A stretch of DNA of 64,000 bases, taken from assembly GCF_000317895.1 (NCBI RefSeq), contig NC_019567.1, positions 124,001-188,000 on the forward strand, read 5' to 3'. Shown in pieces: positions 1 through 8,399 of this stretch. The notes under the pieces were generated by a model that saw nothing but the letters and a program-made list of their open reading frames with translations, did no database searches and was not told where the DNA came from. Position 1 is the stretch's first letter; the number at the start of each line of letters is the position of its first letter. The DNA comes from Bdellovibrio bacteriovorus str. Tiberius (GTDB taxonomy: Bacteria > Bdellovibrionota > Bdellovibrionia > Bdellovibrionales > Bdellovibrionaceae). The translations under genes and the position numbers were made by a program.

Positions 1-1140
1 GCGATCGGTCGTATGAGAGCGGGAACAATCAAAGTTGGTGACGAAGTTCTTTGCGTTCAGGCGAATGTTCAGAAGAAAGTTAAAGTATCCGCTTTGTTCC
101 AGTACAAAGTCAGCTCTCAGGTTCCGGCTCAGGAAGTTGGCGCCGGTGACATGGTTGTTATCGCGGGTATGGAAGATTTCACTATCGGTGACACCATCAC
201 TTCTGTTTTGGATCCTCGTCCACTTCCGCGTATTCGCGTTGAAGAGCCGACTGTCGGCATGGTCTTCTCTGTAAATAACGGACCTTTCGCTGGTCTTGAC
301 GGTAAGAACGTTACTTCCCGTAAAATCATCGAGCGTCTTGAAAGAGAACTTCTGTACAACGTGGCAATTCGCGTTGAGAAAACAGACAGCACTGACGCCT
401 TTAAAGTTGTAGGCCGTGGTGAGCTTCAATTGGGCGTTTTGATCGAACAAATGCGTCGTGAAGGCTTCGAGCTTCTTGTTTCCAAACCAACTGTTGTCTT
501 CAAAGAAGAAAACGGCAAGAAAATGGAACCAATGGAAATCGCGGTTATCGATATCGAAGACGCTTACGTTGGTGCCGTAACTGAAAAGTTGGGTAAACGT
601 AAGGGTGTGATGACCAACATGGTTCAAAAAGGTTCCGGCCGTACTCGTCTTGAGTTCCGTATTCCTTCCCGTGGTCTGATCGGCTACCGTTCTGAGTTCC
701 TGACTGACACTCGTGGTACAGGTTTGCTGAACACCCAGTTCGACGGTTGGGATGACTACCGTGGCGAAATCGAACACCGTTTGAACGGTGCGATGATTTC
801 TGACCGTAAAGGCACTGCAACATCTTACGCGATCTGGAATCTTCAAGAACGCGGTATTATGATGGTTGAGCACGGTGACGATGTGTACGAAGGCATGATC
901 GTTGGTGAACACGCCAAGGAAAATGATCTAGAAGTGAACATCACTCGTGAAAAGAAATTGTCAAACGTACGTGCTTCGGGTTCTGATGAAGCTATCCGTC
1001 TGGTTCCAGTGAAAAAATTCACTTTGGAAAGAGCGATGGAATGGATCAAAGAATCTGAGCTGATCGAAGTTACGCCGAAGAACATCCGTCTTCGTTTGCG
1101 TGAATTGGATCCGCACAAGCGTAAAACATCGAAGGAATAA
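1..1140 (+). CDS. typA: Ribosome-associated GTPase BipA/TypA (5' end missing)
   Basis: The reading frame is open from base 1, so this is the C-terminal 379 residues of a protein whose N-terminal GTPase domain (roughly 220-240 residues) lies outside the window. What is visible begins in the domain II beta-barrel (AIGRMRAGTIKVGDEV) and continues through the EF-G-like domain III (GRGELQLGVLIEQMRREGFEL), domain V (GSGRTRLEFRIPSRGLIGYR) and the BipA-specific C-terminal domain with its basic tail. BipA is a translational GTPase that binds the 70S ribosome and supports ribosome assembly and stress growth. Its TAA overlaps the ATG of the following ABC ATPase gene (TAATG), so the two may be translationally coupled, though the functions look unrelated. 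Confidence 0.93.
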   Translation, partial: AIGRMRAGTIKVGDEVLCVQANVQKKVKVSALFQYKVSSQVPAQEVGAGDMVVIAGMEDFTIGDTITSVLDPRPLPRIRVEEPTVGMVFSVNNGPFAGLDGKNVTSRKIIERLERELLYNVAIRVEKTDSTDAFKVVGRGELQLGVLIEQMRREGFELLVSKPTVVFKEENGKKMEPMEIAVIDIEDAYVGAVTEKLGKRKGVMTNMVQKGSGRTRLEFRIPSRGLIGYRSEFLTDTRGTGLLNTQFDGWDDYRGEIEHRLNGAMISDRKGTATSYAIWNLQERGIMMVEHGDDVYEGMIVGEHAKENDLEVNITREKKLSNVRASGSDEAIRLVPVKKFTLERAMEWIKESELIEVTPKNIRLRLRELDPHKRKTSKE

Positions 1141-2066
1141 TGAGTACGAATGTCGCCATTGAAATCAAGGATCTGACCAAAAAATACGACGACAAGATCG
1201 CCGTAGACGGAATCAATCTGGAGATTTACAAAGGCGAATGTTTCGGGCTTCTTGGTCCAAACGGGGCTGGCAAATCAACTGCAATGAAGATGATGTATTG
1301 CTCAGCCCTGGTTTCAAGCGGAGAACTTTATGTTCTCGGCCTGAATGTTAAAAAGAATTACCGCGAAATCAAATCTCGCATAGGGGTCGTCCCGCAAGAG
1401 GACGGCCTTGATCCTGACTTCACAGTCCTTGAAAACCTTCTCGTCTACGCAAGCTTTCATAATATCCCTGTTGCTGAGGCCGATCTTCGGGCTCAAGCCT
1501 TGCTGCGTCTGATGAAGCTGGAAGAATATCAGGACCGCTCGGTGGAAACGCTTAGCGGGGGCATGAAGCGCCGTCTGGCGATTGCCCGTGGACTGATTAA
1601 TTCCCCGGAAGTGGTTTTCCTGGATGAGCCAACCACCGGTCTTGATCCGCAGGCGCGGGTTTGGATCTGGGATTTCTTCAAACATCTGAAATCTGAAAAA
1701 AGCACTCTGGTGCTGACGACCCACTATATGGAAGAAGCCGAGCAGATGTGTGATCGTGTGGCGATCATCGATGGCGGCCGCATTCTGACTGTCGGCAAGC
1801 CCCGCGATCTGATTCGCGAGCTGATTGGCAAGGAAGTGGTGGAGTTCGACACAAACCCTGTGGATCTGAACTATTACCTGGGCCGCTTGCGTGCCGAGGG
1901 GTTCTCTTATCAGGTTATCAAAGACACAGTTTCTGTTCTGGTGAAAGAAAATCAGGAAGGCCGCCGCGTGGTGGACCTGATTGCCAGCGACAAGATCTTC
2001 ATCCGCAAGCCGACATTGAATGACGTTTTCCTGAAGCTTGCGGGCCATCAATTGAGGGATGAATAA
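1140..2066 (+). CDS. ABC-2 type exporter, ATP-binding subunit (NodI/DrrA-like)
   Basis: This 308-residue cytoplasmic ATPase energises an ABC exporter together with the next gene. Walker A is GPNGAGKS at about residues 39-46, the signature LSGGMKRR lies near 140, Walker B with D-loop (FLDEPTTGLDP) near 163-173, and the switch His is in TTHYMEEAEQM near 196. Residues from about 220 form the C-terminal extension typical of the DrrA/NodI group. The start overlaps the bipA stop by one base and the stop overlaps the permease ATG by one base. NodI-like subunits move lipids, polysaccharides or small amphiphiles. The substrate cannot be read from the sequence. Confidence 0.9.
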   Translation: MSTNVAIEIKDLTKKYDDKIAVDGINLEIYKGECFGLLGPNGAGKSTAMKMMYCSALVSSGELYVLGLNVKKNYREIKSRIGVVPQEDGLDPDFTVLENLLVYASFHNIPVAEADLRAQALLRLMKLEEYQDRSVETLSGGMKRRLAIARGLINSPEVVFLDEPTTGLDPQARVWIWDFFKHLKSEKSTLVLTTHYMEEAEQMCDRVAIIDGGRILTVGKPRDLIRELIGKEVVEFDTNPVDLNYYLGRLRAEGFSYQVIKDTVSVLVKENQEGRRVVDLIASDKIFIRKPTLNDVFLKLAGHQLRDE

Positions 2067-2854
2067 TGAAGCTGAAAGACTGCTTTACGATTCCCAAGGT
2101 TGATAGCGGTGCCACGAAAGTATGGTCCCGCAATTTCATGTACTTTAAAAAAACCTGGCTGGTGTCCCTGTTCTGGATTGTTCTTGAGCCGGTGATTTAC
2201 CTTGGGGCCATTGGTTTTGGTCTTGGCGCCTTTGTGAACAACATGGGTGGCATGTCTTATATTGAATTCTTCTTCCCGGCATTGCTGTCGACGACCGCGA
2301 TGATGGTGGCTTTCTTTGAAGGCACCTACGGGAACTACACCAAACTGACTCATCAGAAAACCTACGCGACGATCATGCTGACTCGTGTGGGGCCTGAAGA
2401 AATTGTGGCAGGCGAGCTTTTGTGGGCGACCAGCAAAGGTTTCTTCGGTGTGATCGGAGTCACGATCGTGGCACTGTTCTTTGGATTGATTGATTCTTAT
2501 CGTATCTTGCTGGCGCTGCCGATCTTGTTCCTGATGAGTGCGCTGTTCTCGTGCATCGGAATGATCCTGACTTCTTACGCCCGCAACTATGATTCCTTTA
2601 TCTATTCCACCTCCGGTTTGATCGTGCCGATGAGCCTGCTCAGCGGAACTTACTTCCCGCTGGATCAGTTGCCGGCGGCTCTTCGTTATGTGGCTTATTT
2701 GTTCCCGCTGACTCACGCTGTGGCGGCGGTGCGCGAAGTGCTGCATCAGGGGCCGACATTGTGGGTTTTGATTCACGTGTTGATTCTGCTGGCGGCGACC
2801 TGGATCTGCATGAACATTGCGTTCTTCCGCATTCGCAAGAAATTGCTGAAATAA
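2066..2854 (+). CDS. ABC-2 type transporter permease (NodJ-like)
   Basis: This is a 262-residue integral membrane protein with about six hydrophobic segments (first about residues 30-60, last about 235-255). The pattern matches the ABC-2 permease family: an N-terminal cytoplasmic arm with RNFMYFKKTW, and a conserved late stretch in which LSGTYFPLDQLP precedes YLFPLTHAV. That motif is characteristic of NodJ/DrrB permeases. It pairs with the ATPase immediately upstream through a TAATG overlap. Its stop is one base from the stop of the convergent DUF523 gene, leaving no room for a terminator. Confidence 0.88.
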   Translation: MKLKDCFTIPKVDSGATKVWSRNFMYFKKTWLVSLFWIVLEPVIYLGAIGFGLGAFVNNMGGMSYIEFFFPALLSTTAMMVAFFEGTYGNYTKLTHQKTYATIMLTRVGPEEIVAGELLWATSKGFFGVIGVTIVALFFGLIDSYRILLALPILFLMSALFSCIGMILTSYARNYDSFIYSTSGLIVPMSLLSGTYFPLDQLPAALRYVAYLFPLTHAVAAVREVLHQGPTLWVLIHVLILLAATWICMNIAFFRIRKKLLK

Positions 2855-2855
2855 C

Positions 2856-3263
2856 TTAATCTATCGGGGTGACTTTGATGCCGTGTTTTTTCAAAAGCTC
2901 GGCAAAGACACCATCACCGTCTTTCTGGGCGCCAGTGAAGGTGCCGTCATAGATCTTTCCGCACCCGCACATCGGGGATTTGGATTTTAACAGGGCTTCA
3001 GTGGCGCCAACGAGCTTGGCAATTCTTAAAGCCTCTTCGGCACCTCGGGTGTATTGGTCAGTCACATCCACACCCTTGTTGGTCAGAACTTTATCGCCGA
3101 TACGTTCTGCCGGAGGCCGGGGAGTTGAAAGTCCGCCCAATTGCTCGGGGCAAACCGGAATGGCTTCGCCGTTTTGCACCATCTCTTCAATCGGGGATCT
3201 TGTCTGGGCTTTGCAGTCATAGCGGCAGTGAACGCCGGAAAGGCAGGCGGATACAATTTTCAT
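2856..3263 (-). CDS. DUF523 family protein
   Basis: This 135-residue protein has the DUF523 hallmark at its N-terminus, CLSGVHCRYDCK (residues 8-19), and a conserved middle part with VCPEQLGGLSTPRPPAE and SPMCGCGKIYDGTFTG. The repeated Cys residues suggest metal or cluster binding, but no reaction has been firmly assigned to the family. The start ATG overlaps the stop of the transglycosylase gene by four bases (ATGA), so it is translated as the last member of a four-gene minus-strand operon beginning at the PAP2 gene. Family assignment is secure; function is unknown. Confidence 0.85.
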   Translation of the reverse strand: MKIVSACLSGVHCRYDCKAQTRSPIEEMVQNGEAIPVCPEQLGGLSTPRPPAERIGDKVLTNKGVDVTDQYTRGAEEALRIAKLVGATEALLKSKSPMCGCGKIYDGTFTGAQKDGDGVFAELLKKHGIKVTPID

Positions 3264-4093
3264 TCGGCCTCCTCGCTGCTTTCAAGCTGCTCTTGAGATT
3301 CCAGATTTTCCAGTTCTTCCAGGGTCGGAATAGCCTCGTCGGATGTCAGTTCTTCCGGTGGTGGTTCGGGTTGGAAGAAATAGGCCACTTGGGCGCTGGC
3401 GATGTCGTATTCTTCCTGAGAAATGCGATGATACTGGAAAAGATCATCAACAATGCGACCCAGTCGCTTGCGCGCAAACGGAGTCAGCTCTTTACGGTAA
3501 TAGGACTGCGAATACTTCACCGGATTTGGCAGAACCATGGCCAGGAAAGAAGCTTCAACCACCGTCAGTTCCGCCGGGGATTTTTTGAAATAGTACTTTG
3601 CCGCGGCTTTGACACCATAGATGTCTTTTCCGAACTCAACCACGTTCAGATATCTTTCCAGAATTTCTTTTTTGGTCAGGGTGTGTTCGATACGGTCGGT
3701 GATAATTGCTTCAAGACCTTTGCGGATAAAGGTGCGGTCCTTATTCAGGAACATGTTTTTGGCAAGCTGCTGGGTGATAGTGGATCCGCCGCGTTTAAAG
3801 ACGCCGGTTTCCCAACCTTCTTTGGCGTTCTTTTCAATCGCGTCCCAGTCAAAGCCCTTGTGATTATAGAAATTGGAATCTTCAGTCAGTATGATGGTCT
3901 TTTGCAGAATGGGGGCGATCTGTTTCAATGGAACATAGTTCTTTGAACCCGGACAAAGTTCGACCTGATACATTTTCGTGACCATGCAGCCGCGAATGTC
4001 TTTGTCCGAAGGAAGCCAGGCCCACAATGAACCAGCGGCCACACCCATCAACGTCAGAACACCCAAGAAAAAGAATATTAACTTTTTGATCAT
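3260..4093 (-). CDS. mtgA: Monofunctional biosynthetic peptidoglycan transglycosylase (GT51)
   Basis: This 277-residue protein has an N-terminal signal anchor (about residues 4-28) and one GT51 domain. The catalytic motif appears as EDSNFYNHKGFD (about residues 71-82), followed by GGSTITQQLAKNMFL and KEILERYLNVVEFG, the standard glycosyltransferase signatures. No transpeptidase domain follows. The protein ends in an acidic Glu/Ser-rich tail of about 35 residues, which is unusual for MtgA. Such enzymes polymerise lipid II into glycan strands on the periplasmic face of the inner membrane. It sits between an epimerase and a DUF523 gene and is downstream of a PAP2 phosphatase. That phosphatase could recycle undecaprenyl pyrophosphate, which would fit (inference). 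Confidence 0.9.
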   Translation of the reverse strand: MIKKLIFFFLGVLTLMGVAAGSLWAWLPSDKDIRGCMVTKMYQVELCPGSKNYVPLKQIAPILQKTIILTEDSNFYNHKGFDWDAIEKNAKEGWETGVFKRGGSTITQQLAKNMFLNKDRTFIRKGLEAIITDRIEHTLTKKEILERYLNVVEFGKDIYGVKAAAKYYFKKSPAELTVVEASFLAMVLPNPVKYSQSYYRKELTPFARKRLGRIVDDLFQYHRISQEEYDIASAQVAYFFQPEPPPEELTSDEAIPTLEELENLESQEQLESSEEAE

Positions 4094-4100
4094 GTCAGGA

Positions 4101-5093
4101 TTACTTTTTCACCATTCCGTGATCTTTCATCCATTGCACGGAATTGTGAATGGCTTCGCGGGCCGGTCTTGGCTGGAAGCCAAGCTCTTTCTGTGCTTTG
4201 GAAGAATCAAACCAGTGATACATCGTTGCGGTATAGGCATTCTCGCGACTGAGTGGACCCTTCATGCCCATCTTTTCCATGAAGTCACCCACTGCACCCA
4301 CGGCATGCAAAAGGCCATCAGGCAGCTGATGTTTCGGAGGAGTGACTCCCGCTTCAGCGGCAATCATGGCAAAAAGATCTTTAATCAGAATATTTTCCCC
4401 GCAAAGAATATAGCGCTCACCTTTGCGGCCCACTTTCCACGCACTTAAGATTCCAGCTACGACATCCTCTGCCGCCACGACATTCACGCCGCCGGAAGTG
4501 TAGAAGTTCAACTTTCCTTGTGCGACTTTGACCTGCATCTTGCGGCTGCCTTTTTTGGCATCACCGCGACCATAGATCGTGGAAGGATTCACCATCACCG
4601 CATCGATTTCATTTTTATCGCAGGCGCTTTTCACCAGAATTTCAGCCTGGTGTTTGGTTTCAAAATACCCCAGATTCAAGTCGGCGATATTGTAGGGGGA
4701 TTCTTCATTCAGTATCTGATCGGGAGTATATCCGGCACCGATGGCCACGACCGAAGACAAGTAAACCAGGCGTCGCACTTTGTGTTCGCGGCAGACCGCA
4801 ATGACGTTGGCCGTTCCTTGCACATTGACCTTGTCCATCTGGGCGCGCTGGGACTTTTTATAGGCAATAACACCTGCCAGGTGAAAGACCGTATCCATGC
4901 CCTTAGTGGCTTCCAGTAAAGAATGAACATCCGTAACGTCGCCATGAACGTATTTGCACCTTACGCCTTCAAGTTCGGAAAGGTCACTTTTCGGGCGAAC
5001 CAGGGCATAGACGTCGTGTCCTTCTTCCAGAAGGGCTTTGGTCAGCCAGCTGCCCAAAAAACCGTTTGCTCCGGTGACTAAAACTTTCTTCAT
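4101..5093 (-). CDS. NAD(P)-dependent epimerase/dehydratase, extended SDR family
   Basis: The 330-residue protein has an N-terminal Rossmann motif GANGFLGSWL (residues 8-17), an early DVTD adenine-pocket segment, and the catalytic pair YFETKHQAE (Tyr and Lys four residues apart, about 149-153). Overall it resembles dihydroflavonol-4-reductase-like and hopanoid-associated sugar epimerases (COG0451). The substrate may be a nucleotide sugar or an isoprenoid/steroid-type ketone; the sequence does not decide. The start overlaps the PAP2 stop by four bases and the stop is eight bases before the mtgA start, so these form one transcription unit probably concerned with the envelope. Confidence 0.85.
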   Translation of the reverse strand: MKKVLVTGANGFLGSWLTKALLEEGHDVYALVRPKSDLSELEGVRCKYVHGDVTDVHSLLEATKGMDTVFHLAGVIAYKKSQRAQMDKVNVQGTANVIAVCREHKVRRLVYLSSVVAIGAGYTPDQILNEESPYNIADLNLGYFETKHQAEILVKSACDKNEIDAVMVNPSTIYGRGDAKKGSRKMQVKVAQGKLNFYTSGGVNVVAAEDVVAGILSAWKVGRKGERYILCGENILIKDLFAMIAAEAGVTPPKHQLPDGLLHAVGAVGDFMEKMGMKGPLSRENAYTATMYHWFDSSKAQKELGFQPRPAREAIHNSVQWMKDHGMVKK

Positions 5094-5671
5094 GTTGTAA
5101 CGGTCCCTTCTTCTTTGATGCGATCAAGGATGAGCTTGCACAGGCGTGCGAACAAAACACCAAAAATCATTCCAAGCAGTGCCCCACAGATCACGTCCGT
5201 CGGGAAGTGAACCCCGTTGTAAACCCGGCTGTAGGCCACCACTGTTGCCAGTGTATAAAGGGGCACTGCCGCTGGCGGAAAGATGACTGCAGTGAAGCTC
5301 GCGAAACTGAACATGTTGGTGGAGTGATTGGATACAAAGCTGTATCCGCCAAATGGTGCGCGCACCTGAACATCCAGTCCTTGCGTATTGGCCGGCCTCG
5401 GGCGCTGAACGGTTTTCTTAAAGGCCCAGTTCCCCACGCCGTCCGAGATTGACACGGACAGAAGAGCAAACACAAAGATGATCAGGCCTTTTTTAAGGCC
5501 ACGACGCCAGATAAACAGCGCCAGTATCACTGGCACCAGGATGAACTTGAAAAACGGTGTTTTGTGCAGATCTGTGATAAACGGGAAGAATTGATCGGCC
5601 CAGGCCGCGGTCCAATGTGAATTCACCAATACAAAAAGACTCTTATCGAGAGACAAAATAAAATCGAGCAT
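5090..5671 (-). CDS. PAP2-family membrane phosphatase
   Basis: This 193-residue protein has about five hydrophobic segments and the three PAP2 motifs: KKTVQRPRP (KX6RP-like, about residue 70), VSNHSTNM (variant of PSGH, about 113-120) and SRVYNGVHFPTD (SRX5HX3D, about 148-159). The catalytic His residues and the nucleophile-assisting Asp are present. Family members dephosphorylate undecaprenyl pyrophosphate, phosphatidic acid or lipid A phosphates on the periplasmic face. As first gene of an operon with a transglycosylase, undecaprenyl pyrophosphate recycling is an attractive role, but lipid phosphate removal is equally possible. Confidence 0.87.
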   Translation of the reverse strand: MLDFILSLDKSLFVLVNSHWTAAWADQFFPFITDLHKTPFFKFILVPVILALFIWRRGLKKGLIIFVFALLSVSISDGVGNWAFKKTVQRPRPANTQGLDVQVRAPFGGYSFVSNHSTNMFSFASFTAVIFPPAAVPLYTLATVVAYSRVYNGVHFPTDVICGALLGMIFGVLFARLCKLILDRIKEEGTVTT

Positions 5672-5700
5672 CAGAGTGACTTTACCCTAATTTTTCGCTC

Positions 5701-5720
5701 GCAGAAAGTCTAGGTTCTGC
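5701..5720. promoter_or_regulatory. Short inverted repeat between divergent PAP2 and motA genes
   Basis: GCAGAA at 5701-5706 is mirrored by TTCTGC at 5715-5720 with an 8-base spacer, in the 95-base divergent gap. It could be an operator shared by both genes. The arms are only 6 bases, so chance is possible. Confidence 0.25.
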
Positions 5721-5766
5721 ACTGGTCCAAGTGTCACCGGCAAGGGCCTATGGCATCATTCTGTTT

Positions 5767-6519
5767 ATGGACAAAGCAACATGGATTGGGATTCTGGTAG
5801 GGGTCGGTGGGATACTGCTTGGCAACCTGTTGGAAGGCGGACACACAAGTTCGCTGATGCAATTGACGGCCTTTATTATCGTTTTAACGGGCACTATCGG
5901 AGCCGTGATGGTTTCCAGTTCTGAAAAAGACTTAAAGACCGGTTTGCAGCTGGCTAAAAAAGCCTTTCGTCACGAGGAAAGCCGCAGCAAAGTGCGCCTT
6001 AATGAAATTGTCGACTGCGCAAGACTTGCTAAGAAAGAAAACATCCTGGCTTTGGAGCCACGCCTTAATCGCATTGAAGATCCCCTGTTAAAAGGAGTCC
6101 TCAGAAATGTGGTCGATGGTGTCGACATAACCACTATTCGCGATATTTTTGAAACACAGATTCACACGGAAGAAGAAGAGCTTCTGGGCGGCGCCAAAAT
6201 CTGGACAGACGCCGGTGGCTTTGCCCCCACTATCGGAATCATCGGGGCAGTTCTGGGTCTTATCCATGTCATGGGAAATCTGACCGATACAAGTAAATTG
6301 GGCGCAGGGATTGCGGTGGCCTTTGTGGCGACTGTGTACGGAGTCAGCTCGGCCAATTTGTTGTTCCTGCCTCTGGGAAACAAACTTAAGCGCCGTGTTC
6401 AGGCTTTAACCCGTGAAAAAATGATGGTCCTTGAAGGCGGTCTTCTGATTGCCAGCGGGATGAATCCGGTGGTGCTTGAGCAGAAGCTTTACGCCTATCT
6501 CGACAGCGATCAAAAATAG
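5767..6519 (+). CDS. motA: Flagellar motor stator protein MotA
   Basis: This 250-residue protein has four predicted membrane helices, two near the N-terminus (about 5-55) and two near 150-205, separated by a cytoplasmic loop rich in charged residues. The conserved stator segment with GGFAPTIGIIGAVLGLIHVM holds the proline and GIIG pattern of MotA, and the fourth helix is in GIAVAFVATVYGVSSAN. The ATG at 5767 gives the usual MotA start (MDKATWIGI). A GTG at 5731 would add 12 residues of low plausibility. With MotB it forms the ion channel that drives the flagellum. B. bacteriovorus is known to carry several motAB pairs; this would be one of them. Confidence 0.93.
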   Translation: MDKATWIGILVGVGGILLGNLLEGGHTSSLMQLTAFIIVLTGTIGAVMVSSSEKDLKTGLQLAKKAFRHEESRSKVRLNEIVDCARLAKKENILALEPRLNRIEDPLLKGVLRNVVDGVDITTIRDIFETQIHTEEEELLGGAKIWTDAGGFAPTIGIIGAVLGLIHVMGNLTDTSKLGAGIAVAFVATVYGVSSANLLFLPLGNKLKRRVQALTREKMMVLEGGLLIASGMNPVVLEQKLYAYLDSDQK

Positions 6520-6533
6520 GTCGGAAAGAATTC

Positions 6534-7283
6534 ATGGCAAAGAAACACCGCAAGCACGAGGAACATGAAAACCATGAGAGATGGCTGGTCTCTTATGCGG
6601 ATTTCATTACTCTGCTGTTTGCCTTCTTTGTGGTGATGTATGCCACTTCAACTTCCAACGAAGAAAAACAAAAAGAATTTGAAGACTCTGTTAAGCTGAG
6701 CCTGCATCTGGTGGGCCGGGGCGGATCAGATGCCGAGCCAAACTCCATTGGCAGTATCATTGGCGAGCTTGAAATGCCTGTCGGGAACTTTCCCAAAAAG
6801 GGTGGGCCCGGCGAAGTTGAAGACTATGTGGAAAGAGCTCTGGATAAGTCCATGGACGGTGCTCAAAAAAAGCAGGCCATTCAGGATGTTTATCACGATG
6901 CGGTCGGGGTGAGGATTGCTCTTGCGGCGTCCACGTTCTTCCAGGAAGGTTCTGCAAAGCTGAAACCTGAAGCGCTTAAAAGCCTGGATAAAGTGGCGGA
7001 TGTTCTAAAGACCCACAAAAAAAGAATCATTATCGAAGGTCATACCGATGATCTGCCGATTGGCGGGACTCTGTTCCCGAGCAACTGGGAGCTGGCGGGT
7101 GGACGTGCTTCGGCAGTGGTGCGCTATCTGGTGAAAGTGCATCAGATGGATCCAAAGCGTTTTGTTTCATTGTCTTACGGTGATCAGAAGCCGGTGGTGC
7201 CCAACGATACGGATGAGCACCGGGCGATGAACCGCCGGATCGAGATTTTCATCGTCACCGACAGTTCCAAAGTTGAAATTTAA
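6534..7283 (+). CDS. motB: Flagellar motor stator protein MotB
   Basis: This 249-residue protein starts 14 bases after motA. The N-terminal basic stretch (KKHRKHEEHENHERW) precedes one membrane helix, YADFITLLFAFFVVMYATS (about residues 21-39), which contains the essential ion-binding Asp. The C-terminal OmpA-like domain (about 125-245) has FFQEGSAKL, the GHTDDLPI motif and NRRIEIFI, and anchors the stator to peptidoglycan. The residues after the channel Asp resemble proton-type MotB, but ion choice cannot be settled by eye. The stop codon TAA ends at 7283 and directly abuts the stop of the convergent nagZ. Confidence 0.94.
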   Translation: MAKKHRKHEEHENHERWLVSYADFITLLFAFFVVMYATSTSNEEKQKEFEDSVKLSLHLVGRGGSDAEPNSIGSIIGELEMPVGNFPKKGGPGEVEDYVERALDKSMDGAQKKQAIQDVYHDAVGVRIALAASTFFQEGSAKLKPEALKSLDKVADVLKTHKKRIIIEGHTDDLPIGGTLFPSNWELAGGRASAVVRYLVKVHQMDPKRFVSLSYGDQKPVVPNDTDEHRAMNRRIEIFIVTDSSKVEI

Positions 7284-8396
7284 TTATTCTGGCAAAAGCC
7301 CGTCGGGAATCTGACCATTGGCGATCGCGGAAGCGATCTTCAGGTGTTCCGGACTGCCGATGATTTTGATCGCATCTTCCAAGGGAAGTGGATCAGGGTT
7401 CTGAATTTTTACCTTCTTAAAGTCCATGATGCGACGATAGCTGATTTCAAGGTCTTCTTTTTTTAAAGATCCTTGGGCCACGGCACCCAGGATGGCATCG
7501 TAGGCCTGCGGCGGAACCTCGGGATCATTGCAGTAAAGCAGCAGATCCACGCCGGCTTTCAAGGCGCGCACTGGAACCTCGTCAATTCCATAGTGCTTCG
7601 TCATGGCTTTCATTCCCAAGTCATCAGTGATGATCAAACCGCGATAGCGAAGTTCTTCGCGAATCATTTTCTTCACGAATGTCTCTGACAAAGTCACTGG
7701 CCACTCAGGATCGATGTTCGGGAACTTGATGTGTGAGGTCATGACCATATCCACGCGAGACTTGAAGGTCTTTCTGAACGGAATCAGCTCGCAGGCTTCA
7801 AGGCGGGCCAGATCGGTGTTTTCAACCGGCAGGTCCTCGTGACTGTCAACGATGGTGTTACCATGTCCCGGGAAGTGCTTCGCGCAAGTGATGACATCCG
7901 CTTTGATGTAACCACGAACCAGAGCCGAAGCGTGTTTTGCCACCATCTCGGGATCAGAGCTGATGGAACGGTCGCCGATAACGGTGTTGCCTGGGTTTGT
8001 GAAGATATCCACACAAGGTGCGAAATCCAGATTGATGCCCACGGCTTTCATTTCAAGGCCCATGCGGTTGGCAAAATGGAAAGACACGGTTGGTGCATCC
8101 AGATCGCCCAGTTTTCTCAGTGGTGGCCACACCGTAAATGGAGCTTTCAGACGGTGAACGCGGCCACCTTCCATATCAATACCGATAAACAGCGGTGCTT
8201 TGTCGACTTGCTTGTGACGCAGGGACTGGATTTCGGCGCACAGATCGCGAACCTGTTTTGGTTCAGCGACGTTACGGCCAAACAGGCACACACCACCGAT
8301 GTTGTTTTCTACAATGAACTTCTTTTCGTCAGCGGTAAGGGCGTGACCTGATACGCCGATGAACATGTGCTGACCGATGATGTGACTGATACTCAT
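7284..8396 (-). CDS. nagZ: Beta-N-acetylhexosaminidase, GH3
   Basis: The 370-residue protein has no signal peptide, so it should be cytoplasmic. It shows the NagZ motif KHFPGHGNTIVDSHEDLP (about residues 165-182), in which the flexible-loop His-Asp dyad supplies the acid/base, and the nucleophile region ITDDLGMKAM (about 252-261). NagZ removes GlcNAc from GlcNAc-anhydroMurNAc muropeptides in peptidoglycan recycling. It lies 6 kb from the amgK/murU/namZ-like genes, which would use the sugars released. It abuts motB tail to tail and follows a secreted-protein gene by three bases. Confidence 0.93.
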   Translation of the reverse strand: MSISHIIGQHMFIGVSGHALTADEKKFIVENNIGGVCLFGRNVAEPKQVRDLCAEIQSLRHKQVDKAPLFIGIDMEGGRVHRLKAPFTVWPPLRKLGDLDAPTVSFHFANRMGLEMKAVGINLDFAPCVDIFTNPGNTVIGDRSISSDPEMVAKHASALVRGYIKADVITCAKHFPGHGNTIVDSHEDLPVENTDLARLEACELIPFRKTFKSRVDMVMTSHIKFPNIDPEWPVTLSETFVKKMIREELRYRGLIITDDLGMKAMTKHYGIDEVPVRALKAGVDLLLYCNDPEVPPQAYDAILGAVAQGSLKKEDLEISYRRIMDFKKVKIQNPDPLPLEDAIKIIGSPEHLKIASAIANGQIPDGLLPE

Positions 8397-8399
8397 GAA

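Noticed and set aside
5731..5766. Upstream GTG start for motA
   Set aside because: It would add 12 residues (MSPARAYGIILF) not found in MotA; the ATG at 5767 matches the family start.
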